A stretch of 64,000 nt of DNA, from positions 186,001 through 250,000 of the forward strand of contig NZ_JOEZ01000001.1 in NCBI RefSeq assembly GCF_000721175.1. Reading direction: 5' to 3'. This document shows positions 31,507 to 39,623 of the stretch, in pieces (the stretch's first letter is position 1; every line of letters begins with the position of its first letter). The notes under the pieces are model-generated. The model saw only the letters and a list, made by a program, of their open reading frames with translations. It did no database searches and was not told where the DNA came from. Position numbers and translations under genes: made by a program. Source of the stretch: Streptomyces anulatus (lineage in GTDB: Bacteria; Actinomycetota; Actinomycetes; Streptomycetales; Streptomycetaceae).

Positions 31507-32274
31507 TCACTCCACAGGCTGTGCGTAGTGGAGATCCACTGTGCCCGAGTACCCCGGAAGAGTCACCGCCTCGTTCTCGTCGACTTTCCAGCCCAGCCCG
31601 TACGCCTTCACGTACAGCAGGTAGTTCCGGATCGCGGTGGAGTCGTTGAGCGCCCGCTTGAGCTTGCCCGGGTCGCCGACCGCGGTGACCTTGTACGGCG
31701 GGGAGTAGACGCGGCCCTGGAGGATCAGTGTGTTGCCCACGCAGCGGACGGCGCTGGTGGAGATCAGCCGCTGGTCCATCACCTGGATCCCGCGCGCCCC
31801 GCCCTGCCACAGCGCGTTCACCACGGCCTGCAGATCCTGCTGGTGGATGACCAGGTCGTTGGGCTGGGGCTCGGGGTAGCCGGGGTTGGCGGTGGCGTCG
31901 GGGGGCGCGTCATCGAGGGTCACGCTGACGGAGTCGCCGGTGATCTTCGTGGTGCCGGCCGCCTTCTCCAGGGCCTTCAGCCGGGCGTCCTCGGCCTTGG
32001 TGGAGCCGTCGTCACGCTGGGCGAGCGCGTCGATGTCCGCGCGGGCGCCGGCGACCGCCTCGTTCAGCTGGCCGTTCTTCTCGCTGCGCTCCCTGATCAG
32101 GTCGGAGAGCTTGAGCAGGGAGGAGTCACTGCGCAGGTTGGTGCCCTTGGCGGTGTTGGCGCTGGTGACGAAGATGAGTCCGGCCAGGGCGAACACGGCA
32201 GCGGTGAGCCCCCGGACCGCCCACACGGAAGTGCGCCGGGCCGGGCCTTCTGGGGAGTCGGCAGAATTGCTCAA
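31507..32274 (-). CDS. DUF881 family membrane protein
   Basis: A 255-residue protein with a membrane helix at about 18-40 ([20 protein letters not shown]), a coiled-coil segment rich in Ala, Asp and Lys, and the DUF881 extracytoplasmic domain (VTLDDAPPD ... [20 protein letters not shown] ... [20 protein letters not shown]). DUF881 proteins are frequent neighbours of division genes; function unknown. The apparent start is TTG at 32274 with AGGG upstream; no ATG or GTG fits the frame as well. It is divergent from crgA. Confidence 0.82.
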   Translation of the reverse strand: MSNSADSPEGPARRTSVWAVRGLTAAVFALAGLIFVTSANTAKGTNLRSDSSLLKLSDLIRERSEKNGQLNEAVAGARADIDALAQRDDGSTKAEDARLKALEKAAGTTKITGDSVSVTLDDAPPDATANPGYPEPQPNDLVIHQQDLQAVVNALWQGGARGIQVMDQRLISTSAVRCVGNTLILQGRVYSPPYKVTAVGDPGKLKRALNDSTAIRNYLLYVKAYGLGWKVDENEAVTLPGYSGTVDLHYAQPVE

Positions 32275-32416
32275 CGTACCCTTATCTCATCAGGCGCCAG
32301 AGAAGCACTACGCTAACGGACGCTCGGGGGAGGCAGCATTCCCCCTGGCACCCCGCCCCCGGCGCCCGCCACAGATCCCTGCGCGGTCACGCAGCGCATC
32401 GACAGGAGAGTCCCTC

Positions 32417-32671
32417 GTGCCGAAGTCACGTATCCGCAAGAAGGCCGACTTCACGCCGCCCCCGGCGAAGCAGGCAACGTCCATCAAGCTGACCAACCGC
32501 AGTTGGGTCGCTCCGGTGATGCTGGCCCTGTTCCTCATCGGGCTGGCCTGGATCGTGGTGTTCTACGTGACCGAAGGCGATCTGCCGGTCGACGCCCTGG
32601 GCAACTGGAACATCGTGGTCGGCTTCGGCTTCATCGCCGGCGGCTTCGCCGTCTCGACGCAGTGGAAGTGA
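32417..32671 (+). CDS. crgA: Cell division inhibitor CrgA
   Basis: An 84-residue protein with two membrane helices ([20 protein letters not shown] and [16 protein letters not shown]) and the basic start [20 protein letters not shown]. CrgA restrains FtsZ-ring formation in aerial hyphae and binds PBPs and septal proteins. GTG 32417 follows GGAGAG. It converges on the rhomboid gene across a region rich in DnaA boxes. Confidence 0.95.
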   Translation: MPKSRIRKKADFTPPPAKQATSIKLTNRSWVAPVMLALFLIGLAWIVVFYVTEGDLPVDALGNWNIVVGFGFIAGGFAVSTQWK

Positions 32672-32702
32672 CGGACCACCGCCGCGCAAGCCCTGCCCTG
32701 AG

Positions 32703-32905
32703 TTACCCACAGAGTTATCCACAGCTGGGGGAAAAGGTCAGACGATCTGTGGATAACCTCCACTCAAGTTGACGCCGGTGTGACTGCAGCCTCCCTCGCC
32801 GAGGGGGGCTGCACCCCGTCGTCCGGGCGGAAAGACCCAGCTCAGCGACAAGGGGAACGAATGTTCCTCTTGCCATGCACAAGATTCTGCGCGCACTGTG
32901 GACAA
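32703..32905. promoter_or_regulatory. DnaA-box cluster between crgA and the rhomboid gene
   Basis: Three exact boxes lie here: TTATCCACA at 32715-32723, its complement at 32748-32756, and the complement of TTGTCCACA at 32897-32905. A fourth, TTACCCACA at 32703-32711, has one mismatch. The two inner boxes belong to an 11-bp perfect inverted repeat (GTTATCCACAG, 32714-32724 and 32747-32757). The two flanking genes converge, so this is not a promoter. Clusters like this outside oriC titrate DnaA in Streptomyces; that role is inferred here. Confidence 0.6.
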
Positions 32906-32941
32906 CTTCGGGCCGCCTGGGGGTGGAGGGCCTCATTCCGC

Positions 32942-33844
32942 TCAGGTGAGCGCCATCGTCCGGGCGACGATGATCCCGACGGTCGCCAGCAGGACGAGCG
33001 CGCAGGTGCCAGCCTGCACCGCGGTACGCCGATCGCGCGGGGCGTGGACCATGGCGACGGCGATGACGACGCCCGCGACCAGACCGCCGACGTGCGCCTC
33101 CCAGGCGATCCCACCCCAGGTGAAGGTGAAGACCATGTTGAGCGCCAGCAGCACCAGCACCGGACGCATGTCGTAGTTCATCCGCCGCATCAGGACGGCG
33201 ATGGCACCGAACAGGCCGTAGACCGCACCGGACGCGCCGAGCGAACCCTGGTTGGGCGCGGCGATCAGATATGTCAGGGCGCTGCCCGCGAGGCCGGACA
33301 GCAGATAGAGGGCGAGATAGCGGGACCGGCCGAGCGCGGCCTCCAGCTGCCCGCCGAGCCACCACAGCCCCAGCATGTTGAACCCGATGTGCACCACTTC
33401 CTGGTGCAGGAACATCGAGGTCACCAGGCGGTACCACTGGCCCTCGGCGACGCCTGCGATGGATCCCGGCGGCGGGCTCGGGTCCCAGGCCCGCCCGAGC
33501 AGCGTCAGATCGTTCACCAGCTCGGGACGGATGCTGACCAGGAGGAAGACGGCGAGATTGATGCCGAGCAGGATCTTGGTGACCAGACGCGGATCGGCGG
33601 CCACGGAGCCGCCCGCCAGGGTCCGCGGCCGGCTGGCCGCCGGGTGGTGTCCGGTGCCCGAGCCCTGGCGTACGCAGTCGGGGCACTGGAAGCCGACCGA
33701 GGCGCTGACCATGCACTCGGGGCAGATCGGCCGCTCGCAGCGCGTACAGCTGATGCCGGTCCCGCGGTCGGGATGGCGGTAGCAGGTCGGCGTCGGCGCA
33801 CCGCTTCCCGCGGCCTCACGGTCCCCCGGCGGCTGCTGGTCCAT
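32942..33844 (-). CDS. Rhomboid family intramembrane serine protease with N-terminal zinc-binding region
   Basis: A 300-residue protein. Residues 15-60 hold a B-box-like zinc ribbon (CYRHPDRGTGISCTRCERPI then CPECM and CPDC). Six or more membrane helices follow, with the rhomboid motifs FLHQEVVHIGFNMLGLWWLG, catalytic Ser in LGASGAVYGLFGA and catalytic His in WEAHVGGLVAGV. It probably cleaves membrane proteins within the bilayer; the substrate is unknown. ATG 33844 starts at the expected distance before the zinc ribbon; the open frame above it is repetitive and not family-like. Confidence 0.9.
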   Translation of the reverse strand: MDQQPPGDREAAGSGAPTPTCYRHPDRGTGISCTRCERPICPECMVSASVGFQCPDCVRQGSGTGHHPAASRPRTLAGGSVAADPRLVTKILLGINLAVFLLVSIRPELVNDLTLLGRAWDPSPPPGSIAGVAEGQWYRLVTSMFLHQEVVHIGFNMLGLWWLGGQLEAALGRSRYLALYLLSGLAGSALTYLIAAPNQGSLGASGAVYGLFGAIAVLMRRMNYDMRPVLVLLALNMVFTFTWGGIAWEAHVGGLVAGVVIAVAMVHAPRDRRTAVQAGTCALVLLATVGIIVARTMALT

Positions 33845-33953
33845 CGGTCCTGGCCTGCCTCTCGGTCCTCGTCGCTCGGGCGGCGCGGACAGGGCCGCCC
33901 CGCTGGTCCGCTCGGTAACAAGTACGGACGGGCAGGGCGGTTGGTTCCCACGA

Positions 33954-34028
33954 AGGTCCCCGCCCAGGTCCCCCACGCAGGTCCCCCGCCCAGGTCCCCC
34001 GCCCAGGTCCCCACGCAGGTCTCCCGCG
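33954..34028. repeat. Six imperfect 12-13 bp tandem repeats upstream of the rhomboid gene
   Basis: Units beginning AGGTC at 33954, 33966, 33979, 33992, 34005 and 34017 follow AGGTCCCC(C)-GCCC/ACGC. They lie in the 231-bp gap between the cyclophilin and rhomboid genes and are not in a supported coding frame. Confidence 0.75.
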
Positions 34029-34075
34029 AGGTGCGTCCGGTGAGGTCCCGGCCGGGCCCGCCGGGAGGCGGACCG

Positions 34076-34603
34076 TCAGCGGGTCTCGACGACCACGGAC
34101 TCGATCACCACGTCCTGCAGCGGACGGTCGGTGCGCGGATTGGTCGGGGTGGCCGCGATGGCGTCGACGACCTTGCGGCCCGCCTCGTCGGCCACCTCGC
34201 CGAAAATGGTGTGCTTGCCGGTCAGCCAGGCGGTGGGGGACACGGTCAGGAAGAACTGCGAGCCGTTCGTCCCCGGGCCCGCGTTCGCCATGGCCAGCAG
34301 ATACGGCTGGGTGAAGCCCAGCTCCGGGTGGAACTCGTCGGCGAACTTGTAGCCGGGGCCACCGGTGCCGTTGCCCAGCGGATCGCCACCCTGGATCATG
34401 AACCCGCTGATGACCCGGTGGAAGACGGTGCCGTCGTACAGCCGGTCCGTGGACTTCTCGCCGGTCTCCGGGTTGACCCACTCGCGCTGACCGGTGGCCA
34501 GCTCGACGAAGTTCCGGACCGTCTTGGGGGCGTGGTTCGGCAGAAGCCGGATCTCGATGTCGCCCTGGCTGGTCTTCAAGGTGGCGTAAAGCTGCTCGGC
34601 CAC
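34076..34603 (-). CDS. Peptidyl-prolyl cis-trans isomerase, cyclophilin type
   Basis: A 175-residue cytoplasmic cyclophilin that speeds prolyl bond isomerisation. The active-site core VFHRVISGFMIQGGDPLGNG and the following TGGPGYKFADEFHPEL, AMANAGPGTNGSQFFLT and LTGKHTIFGEV motifs are intact. The GTG at 34603 starts the conserved VAEQLYATLKTSQGDIEIRL, with AAGGA upstream; the frame extends to 34627 but that part is not conserved. No signal peptide. Confidence 0.93.
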   Translation of the reverse strand: MAEQLYATLKTSQGDIEIRLLPNHAPKTVRNFVELATGQREWVNPETGEKSTDRLYDGTVFHRVISGFMIQGGDPLGNGTGGPGYKFADEFHPELGFTQPYLLAMANAGPGTNGSQFFLTVSPTAWLTGKHTIFGEVADEAGRKVVDAIAATPTNPRTDRPLQDVVIESVVVETR

Positions 34604-34884
34604 GATCTGCCTTCCTTCATCCTTCACCTGACGTCACATCCTTCGCTGACGTCCGCCGATCCTCCCACGGACCGGGAAATGTACGGCCGGATGCCGGGCA
34701 AAACGGCGCGTTCGCCCCCGAACCATGGCATTGTCGTCGGCACACTTCACATGAACCGTTTTGGCCGCAAACGAAGATCATGACCCGGATGCCCGTCCCG
34801 CATGCCGGGCATGGCCGCAACAGGCATGATTTCGAACTGGGCGGACAGGCGGAGTACCTACCCGCCACCAAGGAGGAGGATCTC

Positions 34885-35604
34885 GTGACCCGCATCGACA
34901 GCGTGCGCGCCGCAACCGACTCGGCGAAGGACAGCGCGCAGCACGCCGCGGAAGTGGTGGCGCCCTACGCCGGCACAGCCAAGGAGCAGGCGGCTCACTA
35001 CGCGCACGAGGCGCGCGTACTGCTCGCGCCGAAGGTGACGAAGGCGGCCCAGCAGGCCCGTGTCCAGTACGCGTCCCATCTCGCACCGCGCCTCGAACAG
35101 GCCCGTACGCACGTACCGCCCCGGGTCGACGAGGCCGCGCACCGCGCCGCGGTCTCCACCCGGAAGGCCGCACGGAGCGCCGCCGACTACACGGCGCCAC
35201 GCGTCGAGCACGTCCGGGCGGTGGCCCTGCCCGTCGCCGAGCAGGCGTCCGCCCGCAGCGCGGCCGCCCTCGCGGCGCTGCGCACCCAGGTGACCGCCAA
35301 GGAGATCCAGAAGCTGGCCAGGAAGCACCAGCGGCGGGCCAGGGCCGGCCGGACCGCGAAGAGGTTCCTGGTACTGGGTGTCCTGGCGGGCGGCGCCTAT
35401 GCCGCCTGGCGCTGGTGGGACAAGCAGGCCAACCCCGACTGGCTGGTCGAGCCGCCCGTCGCCACCGAGGTGGGCGACGAGCGTTCGCCGCTCAGCTCGG
35501 TCGACGGCAGCGGCCGGGCCGGCCTCGACCCGGAGGTCAAGGCCGAGCAGGCCGAGGCCGAGCAGGGCGACGGGGACACCCCGGGCCTCGACGACCGGCC
35601 CTGA
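34885..35604 (+). CDS. DUF5324 family protein
   Basis: A 239-residue Ala/Arg/Gln-rich protein, mostly long amphipathic helix (repeated AAxxAR-like segments from 10 to 160), then one membrane helix (RFLVLGVLAGGAYAAWRWW) and an acidic C-terminal tail ending LDDRP. Family function is unknown; the helical part resembles proteins that coat membranes or DNA. GTG 34885 follows AGGAGGAGG six bases upstream. It is divergent from the cyclophilin gene and ends before a strong terminator. Confidence 0.82.
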   Translation: MTRIDSVRAATDSAKDSAQHAAEVVAPYAGTAKEQAAHYAHEARVLLAPKVTKAAQQARVQYASHLAPRLEQARTHVPPRVDEAAHRAAVSTRKAARSAADYTAPRVEHVRAVALPVAEQASARSAAALAALRTQVTAKEIQKLARKHQRRARAGRTAKRFLVLGVLAGGAYAAWRWWDKQANPDWLVEPPVATEVGDERSPLSSVDGSGRAGLDPEVKAEQAEAEQGDGDTPGLDDRP

Positions 35605-35645
35605 CGGGGGCCGCCCGGGGCGCCCCGGGCGCACCCCCTGACAGG

Positions 35646-35694
35646 ACGAACGCGGCTGCGGAACCGCCCAGGCGGTCACCGCAGCCGCGTTCGT
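35646..35694. terminator. Strong hairpin terminator after the DUF5324 gene
   Basis: ACGAACGCGGCTGCGG (35646-35661) pairs perfectly with 35679-35694, a 16-bp stem with a GC-rich loop that can form its own small stem. Confidence 0.8.
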
Positions 35695-35773
35695 TCGTTG
35701 CCCGCTCGCGCGTGGCTCGTGCGCCGTCCGTGCGTACGCCCTGTTGCTCGTCCGCCCTGCCGCCCCGGCGACC

Positions 35774-35950
35774 AGGGCGTGTTTCGAAAGTAGCGCCGTC
35801 CGCCCGGAGGGCGGGCTCGGCGGCGTCTGGTGCGTGCGATCGCCAGGCGGAGGGTCGCCCCGATACCGGATGTATCGGGGTGATCCCGACAACGCGGCGA
35901 GCGTGCGTGCCAGACGCCGCCGAGCAGGCGGGACCTTCGAAACACGCCCT
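35774..35950. mobile_element. MITE-like element, 177 bp, with 17-bp terminal inverted repeats
   Basis: Ends 35774-35790 (AGGGCGTGTTTCGAAAG) and 35934-35950 are inverted at 16 of 17 positions. A second inverted pair, starting GGCGGCGTCTGG near 35820 and answered near 35922, is nested inside. The centre shares GGTGCGTGCGAT and GCGTGCGTGCCAG blocks with the element at 3074-3236, though the termini differ. No coding frame inside and no clear target duplication. The right end supplies the T of the terD TAG stop codon. Confidence 0.6.
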
Positions 35951-36533
35951 AGCGGCTCACGGCGAAGCGCATCAGGGCCTGCTCGTCGCCCTGCTTGATC
36001 TTCCCGGTCTCGTTGATCACCTGGAGCTTCCAGCCCCCGCCCTCGCGAATCGCCTTGGCCACCGCGACGCCGTTGTCCTGGGTGAGCATGCTCGGCCAGA
36101 TGTCGGCGACCTGCTGCGTGCTGCCGCCCGTCGCGTCGTACACCTTGAAGCTGATGTTGCGCGCGTTCTTGAACGCGCTGCGCTTCTTGTACGCGGCGGC
36201 GATGAAGACGATCGACGTGATGTTCGAAGGAATCTTGGCGAACTCCACGGTCACCGTCTCGTCGTCACCGTCCCCGTGACCGGTCTGGTTGTCGCCGCTG
36301 TGCACCAGCGAGCCGTTGCCCAGCGGGTCCAGCGAGTCCAGACCGGCCAGCCGCACCGGGTCCCCGCCCTGCAGCGCGATGGCGATCAGGTCGAGGTCCG
36401 TACCGGCCTTCTGCTTGATCTTCCCCATCAGACCGCCGCTGCTCCCGACGGTCGGGTCCCAGGACGCCCCGATGGACAGGTGGGTCACCCCGCCGAGGTC
36501 CGCCGGGCCGTCTTCCTTCGTCAACGTGATCAT
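35949..36533 (-). CDS. TerD family protein (tellurium resistance/stress type)
   Basis: A 194-residue TerD domain protein. The start MITLTKEDGPADLGGVTHLS, the calcium-binding loops TDLDLIAIAL and HSGDNQTGHGDGDDETVTVE, and VFIAAAYKKRSAFKNARNIS are typical. TerD proteins bind Ca2+ and are linked to tellurite, phage and oxidative stress tolerance and to differentiation in Streptomyces. It stands alone without other ter genes. Its stop codon abuts a MITE-like element, so its 3' end may have been reshaped by that insertion. Confidence 0.9.
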   Translation of the reverse strand: MITLTKEDGPADLGGVTHLSIGASWDPTVGSSGGLMGKIKQKAGTDLDLIAIALQGGDPVRLAGLDSLDPLGNGSLVHSGDNQTGHGDGDDETVTVEFAKIPSNITSIVFIAAAYKKRSAFKNARNISFKVYDATGGSTQQVADIWPSMLTQDNGVAVAKAIREGGGWKLQVINETGKIKQGDEQALMRFAVSR

Positions 36534-36560
36534 GCCTGAGTCCTTTTGTGGCTCGACTGT

Positions 36561-37010
36561 TTACGTATGAAGTGTGCCTGGTGACCCCGGCACTCGGCCC
36601 CCGGAGGCGGATGGCTGGTTCCGGATCGTACGAGATCGAGGTCCGGGACCGCAGCGCTCAGCGGTCAGCAGGGGTTTCGGTGTCCTCGGGGGCGGCGAAG
36701 ACTCCGTACGGGCGCTCAGCAGGAAGCCCGCCTGGAAACGGCTCTTGACGCCGAGACGTTCCATGATCTCGGCGATGTGACGGCGGCAGGTACGGACGGA
36801 CATGCCCATGCGCTTGGCTATCGTCCGGTCGGTCAGACCTTCGCTGAGGAGCAGGGCCATGCGCTGCTTCAGCTGGTCGGCGATGTCCGCGACCTCCTGG
36901 TTGCTCCACTCCAGGGGGAAGGACGCCGCGTTGAGCCACCACAGGTCTCTGGAGCCGACGCCACCGCACGGCGGGCGACGTCCTGGCAACACCACTGGCG
37001 GGGCGCCCAC
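36561..37010 (-). pseudogene. Truncated LuxR-type regulator remnant
   Basis: Only the C-terminal part of a LuxR-family regulator is recognisable. A segment with DLWWLNAASFPLEW is followed by the HTH LLSEGLTDRTIAKRMGMSVR and TCRRHIAEIMERLGVKSRFQ. The sensor or effector domain expected upstream (200 or more residues) is missing; the sequence runs into short repeats. After QAGFLLSA this frame gives a low-quality tail ending at 36561, while the next frame gives RPYGVFAAPEDTETPADR and stops at 36658, suggesting a frameshift near the end. The HTH itself is intact. Confidence 0.65.
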
Positions 37011-37012
37011 CT

Positions 37013-37082
37013 GAGCCCGGATCGCCGACTACCGGACGAGCCACCTTGAGCCCGGATCGCCGACTACCGGACGAGCCACCTG
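37013..37082. repeat. Tandem duplication, two 35-bp copies
   Basis: 37013-37047 and 37048-37082 repeat the same sequence beginning GAGCCCGGATCGCCG. The repeat sits where the LuxR remnant loses its upstream part, so it probably reflects the rearrangement that truncated it. Confidence 0.8.
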
Positions 37083-37176
37083 CTGCACCACGGGCGCTTC
37101 GGCACGACCGAGCGCCGACGACTGGGACGCCCTGTGGAAGACGGTGCGGGAACTGCTCGCCGACGGGACCGCATGA
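37083..37176 (+). pseudogene. C-terminal remnant of an unidentified gene
   Basis: A plus-strand frame ending TGA at 37174-37176 reads PSADDWDALWKTVRELLADG near its end, with protein-like composition and G+C bias. Upstream the protein-like frame shifts, and it is lost in the 35-bp repeat. I cannot name the family. It lies just before a strong terminator. Confidence 0.35.
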
Positions 37177-37178
37177 GA

Positions 37179-37224
37179 AAAGAGGGCCTCCGACCGGCAT
37201 TTCTGCTGGTCGGAGGCCCTCTTT
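37179..37224. terminator. Terminator next to tRNA-Ala
   Basis: Arms 37179-37199 and 37204-37224 pair over 21 bases with G-U pairs at the top and A/T runs at both bases (AAAGAGGG ... CCCTCTTT). It can work in both directions and lies 5 bp beyond the tRNA-Ala 3' end. Confidence 0.85.
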
Positions 37225-37229
37225 GAATG

Positions 37230-37302
37230 TGGAGCCTAGGAGATTCGAACTCCTGACATCTGCCTTGCAAAGGCAGCGCTCTACCAACTGAGCTAAGGCC
37301 CC
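37230..37302 (-). tRNA. tRNA-Ala (anticodon TGC)
   Basis: A 73-nt cloverleaf with acceptor arms GGGGCCT and AGGCTCC, anticodon loop TTTGCAA on CTGCC/GGCAG, and T-loop GTTCGAATC. CCA is not encoded. Confidence 0.96.
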
Positions 37303-37480
37303 GGGCCACGACGAACGAAGGCAACGCCCAGCACGTCCGTGCCAGGGCCACCGTCGCAGACCAGAGTACCGGGTGACCCCCGTAATCCTGCAAAAGGATA
37401 GGGACTCCCGGTGGACGACCACGCTCCGTAAGATGCTCGCAAGGTTCGCAGCAGCGAAGCCGCAGCGATGGGGAGACGCC

Positions 37481-38029
37481 ATGGACGCAGCGCAACAAGA
37501 GGCGACGGCAAGAGCCAGAGAGCTTCAACGCAGTTGGTACGGGGAGCCGTTGGGGGCGCTCTTCCGTCGGCTGATCGATGACCTCGGTCTGAACCAGGCC
37601 CGGCTGGCCGCCGTTCTCGGGCTCTCCGCCCCGATGCTCTCCCAGCTGATGAGCGGCCAGCGGGCCAAGATCGGGAACCCCGCGGTGGTCCAGCGCGTCC
37701 AGGCCCTTCAGGAGCTGTCGAGCCAGGTGGCCGACGGCAGCGTCAGCGCGGGCGAGGCCACCGACCGCATGGAGGAGATCAAGAAGTCGCAGGGCGGATC
37801 GGTCCTGACCGCCACCGGCCAGACCGGCTCGACCGGCGGCGCTCCCACCGTCCGCCGTGTGGTGCGCGAGATCCAGTCCCTGCTGCGGTCCGTCGCGGCA
37901 GCCGGCGACATCATCGACGCCTCGGACGCCCTCGCCCCGACCCACCCGGAGCTGGCAGAGTTCCTCAAGGTGTACGGAGCGGGGCGCACCGCGGACGCGG
38001 TCGCGCACTACGAAGGGCACCAGAGCTAG
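37481..38029 (+). CDS. XRE-like helix-turn-helix DNA-binding protein
   Basis: A 182-residue protein. The HTH spans about 28-60 (LGALFRRLIDDLGLNQARLA then AVLGLSAPMLSQLMSGQRAK), followed by helical segments and a C-terminal region LAEFLKVYGAGRTADAVAHY. ATG 37481 follows GGGGAG; the frame is open back to 37373 without a better site. It precedes a kinase gene by 137 bp on the same strand, and may be its target or regulator. Family function is not known. Confidence 0.8.
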   Translation: MDAAQQEATARARELQRSWYGEPLGALFRRLIDDLGLNQARLAAVLGLSAPMLSQLMSGQRAKIGNPAVVQRVQALQELSSQVADGSVSAGEATDRMEEIKKSQGGSVLTATGQTGSTGGAPTVRRVVREIQSLLRSVAAAGDIIDASDALAPTHPELAEFLKVYGAGRTADAVAHYEGHQS

Positions 38030-38166
38030 CAGGTCCGGAACACGACGGACGACGGAGCCAGGGCACGCGCACCGCGCAGGGCCCTGGTGCCGGCAGGACA
38101 CGGGGGCCGGACGCGGGCCGCGGCGGACGCCACGGCACCACAGGAGCGGGGAGCGGGCGCAGCACA

Positions 38167-39492
38167 ATGGGTGAGGTCTTCGCTGGTCGGTACGAGCTGA
38201 TCGATCCGATCGGCCGGGGTGGGGTCGGCGCCGTCTGGCGCGCCTGGGACCACCGACGCCGCAGGTACGTCGCGGCCAAGGTGCTCCAGCAGAGCGACGC
38301 GCACACGCTGCTGCGCTTCGTCCGCGAGCAGGCCCTGCGCATCGAGCACCCGCACGTACTGGCCCCGGCCAGCTGGGCCGCCGACGACGACAAGGTCCTG
38401 TTCACCATGGACCTGGTGAGCGGCGGCTCGCTCGCCCATGTCATCGGCGACTACGGCCCGTTGCCCCCGCGCTTCGTCTGCCTCCTGCTGGACCAGCTGC
38501 TCTCCGGCCTCTCCACGGTGCACGCCGAAGGGGTGGTGCACCGCGACATCAAGCCCGCCAACATCCTGATGGAGGCGACCGGAACGGGCCGCCCTCATCT
38601 GCGCCTCTCCGACTTCGGCATCTCGATGCGCAAGGGCGAGCCCCGGCTGACCGAGACCAACTACGTGGTCGGCACGCCCGGTTACTTCGCCCCCGAGCAG
38701 ATGATGGGCGCCGAGCCCGACTTCCCCGCGGACCTCTTCGCGGTCGGCCTGGTCGCGCTCTACCTCCTCCAGGGCCAGAAGCCCGACTCGCAGGCGCTGG
38801 TCGAGCACTTCGCCGCGCACGGCACCCCGAGCGCGCCCAACGGCATTCCCGAGCCGCTGTGGCAGGTTCTCGCCGGTCTGCTCCAGCCGGACCCGCACGC
38901 CCGGTTCCGGACCGCGACGGGCGCGCGCAAGGCCCTGACCGCGGCGGTCGAGATGCTGCCCGAACCCGGCCCGCACGACGAGCCGGTGGAGGTGTTCGAC
39001 CAGATCGGGCCGCTGCCGGCGGGATTCGGCCCCGACGGGCCCGTCACCGTCCCCCAACAGCCCGCGGAGCCCGCACCCGCCCCGGTGCAGCAGCCCTCCG
39101 CACCGCCCCCCGTCTCGATGTCGGAGACCGGCAGCTTCCACCTCGCGCCGCCGCCGGGAGCCGCGCCCCCGCAGCAACAGCCTTACGCACAGCCTGGGTT
39201 CCAACAGCCTCCGGCCGCCCCGTTCACGGCGGACACACCGCCCCCGTACGCCGTCGGCGCGCCGCACTCCTCCCGGGCGCCGGCCTCCGGCGTACCGCAC
39301 GGTCCCGCTTCCACCCGCGCCTACACCGCCCAGCAGCACCCGCCGGTGCCGGCCCCGCCGGTGCAGCACGCCGCACCCCACGCGCCCGTACGGCGAACGC
39401 GTCCGGGACCGCCCCCGAAGGTGGCGGTCCCGGTACTGGTGGTGGCGCTGATCTGCTTCGCGGTAGGAATCTGGGCCCTGACCCAGATCTGA
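38167..39492 (+). CDS. Ser/Thr protein kinase without PASTA domains
   Basis: A 441-residue Hanks-type kinase. The domain covers about 5-260 with IGRGGVGAVWRAW, VAAKVL, VVHRDIKPANILM, LSDFGIS and VVGTPGYFAPEQMMGAEPDF. The activation loop has Thr residues (LTETNYVVGT). A long Pro/Gln-rich linker leads to a C-terminal membrane helix (VAVPVLVVALICFAVGIWAL) with almost no external part, so it is tail-anchored and cannot sense muropeptides as PknB does. Its partner phosphatase may be PstP in the upstream cluster. Confidence 0.92.
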   Translation: MGEVFAGRYELIDPIGRGGVGAVWRAWDHRRRRYVAAKVLQQSDAHTLLRFVREQALRIEHPHVLAPASWAADDDKVLFTMDLVSGGSLAHVIGDYGPLPPRFVCLLLDQLLSGLSTVHAEGVVHRDIKPANILMEATGTGRPHLRLSDFGISMRKGEPRLTETNYVVGTPGYFAPEQMMGAEPDFPADLFAVGLVALYLLQGQKPDSQALVEHFAAHGTPSAPNGIPEPLWQVLAGLLQPDPHARFRTATGARKALTAAVEMLPEPGPHDEPVEVFDQIGPLPAGFGPDGPVTVPQQPAEPAPAPVQQPSAPPPVSMSETGSFHLAPPPGAAPPQQQPYAQPGFQQPPAAPFTADTPPPYAVGAPHSSRAPASGVPHGPASTRAYTAQQHPPVPAPPVQHAAPHAPVRRTRPGPPPKVAVPVLVVALICFAVGIWALTQI

Positions 39493-39623
39493 CGACCCAA
39501 GGCGGACGGCCAGATCTGACCGCCCCGGCCTGACGTCCCCGGTGGACGGCAGCCGCCGACGCGGCGGGCGTGGCGCGGGGCCGCCGACAGCTGCCGGCGG
39601 CCCGTCTACCAGCCCTGCGGCGG

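Noticed and set aside
33954..34028. Repeats considered as a coding extension of the rhomboid protein
   Set aside because: The frame through them is proline/valine-rich and unlike rhomboid N-termini. The zinc-ribbon start at 33844 is the natural beginning.
37013..37082. Possible CRISPR-like repeats
   Set aside because: Two directly adjacent 35-bp copies with no spacers and no cas genes; a simple tandem duplication. No CRISPR array was seen anywhere in the window.
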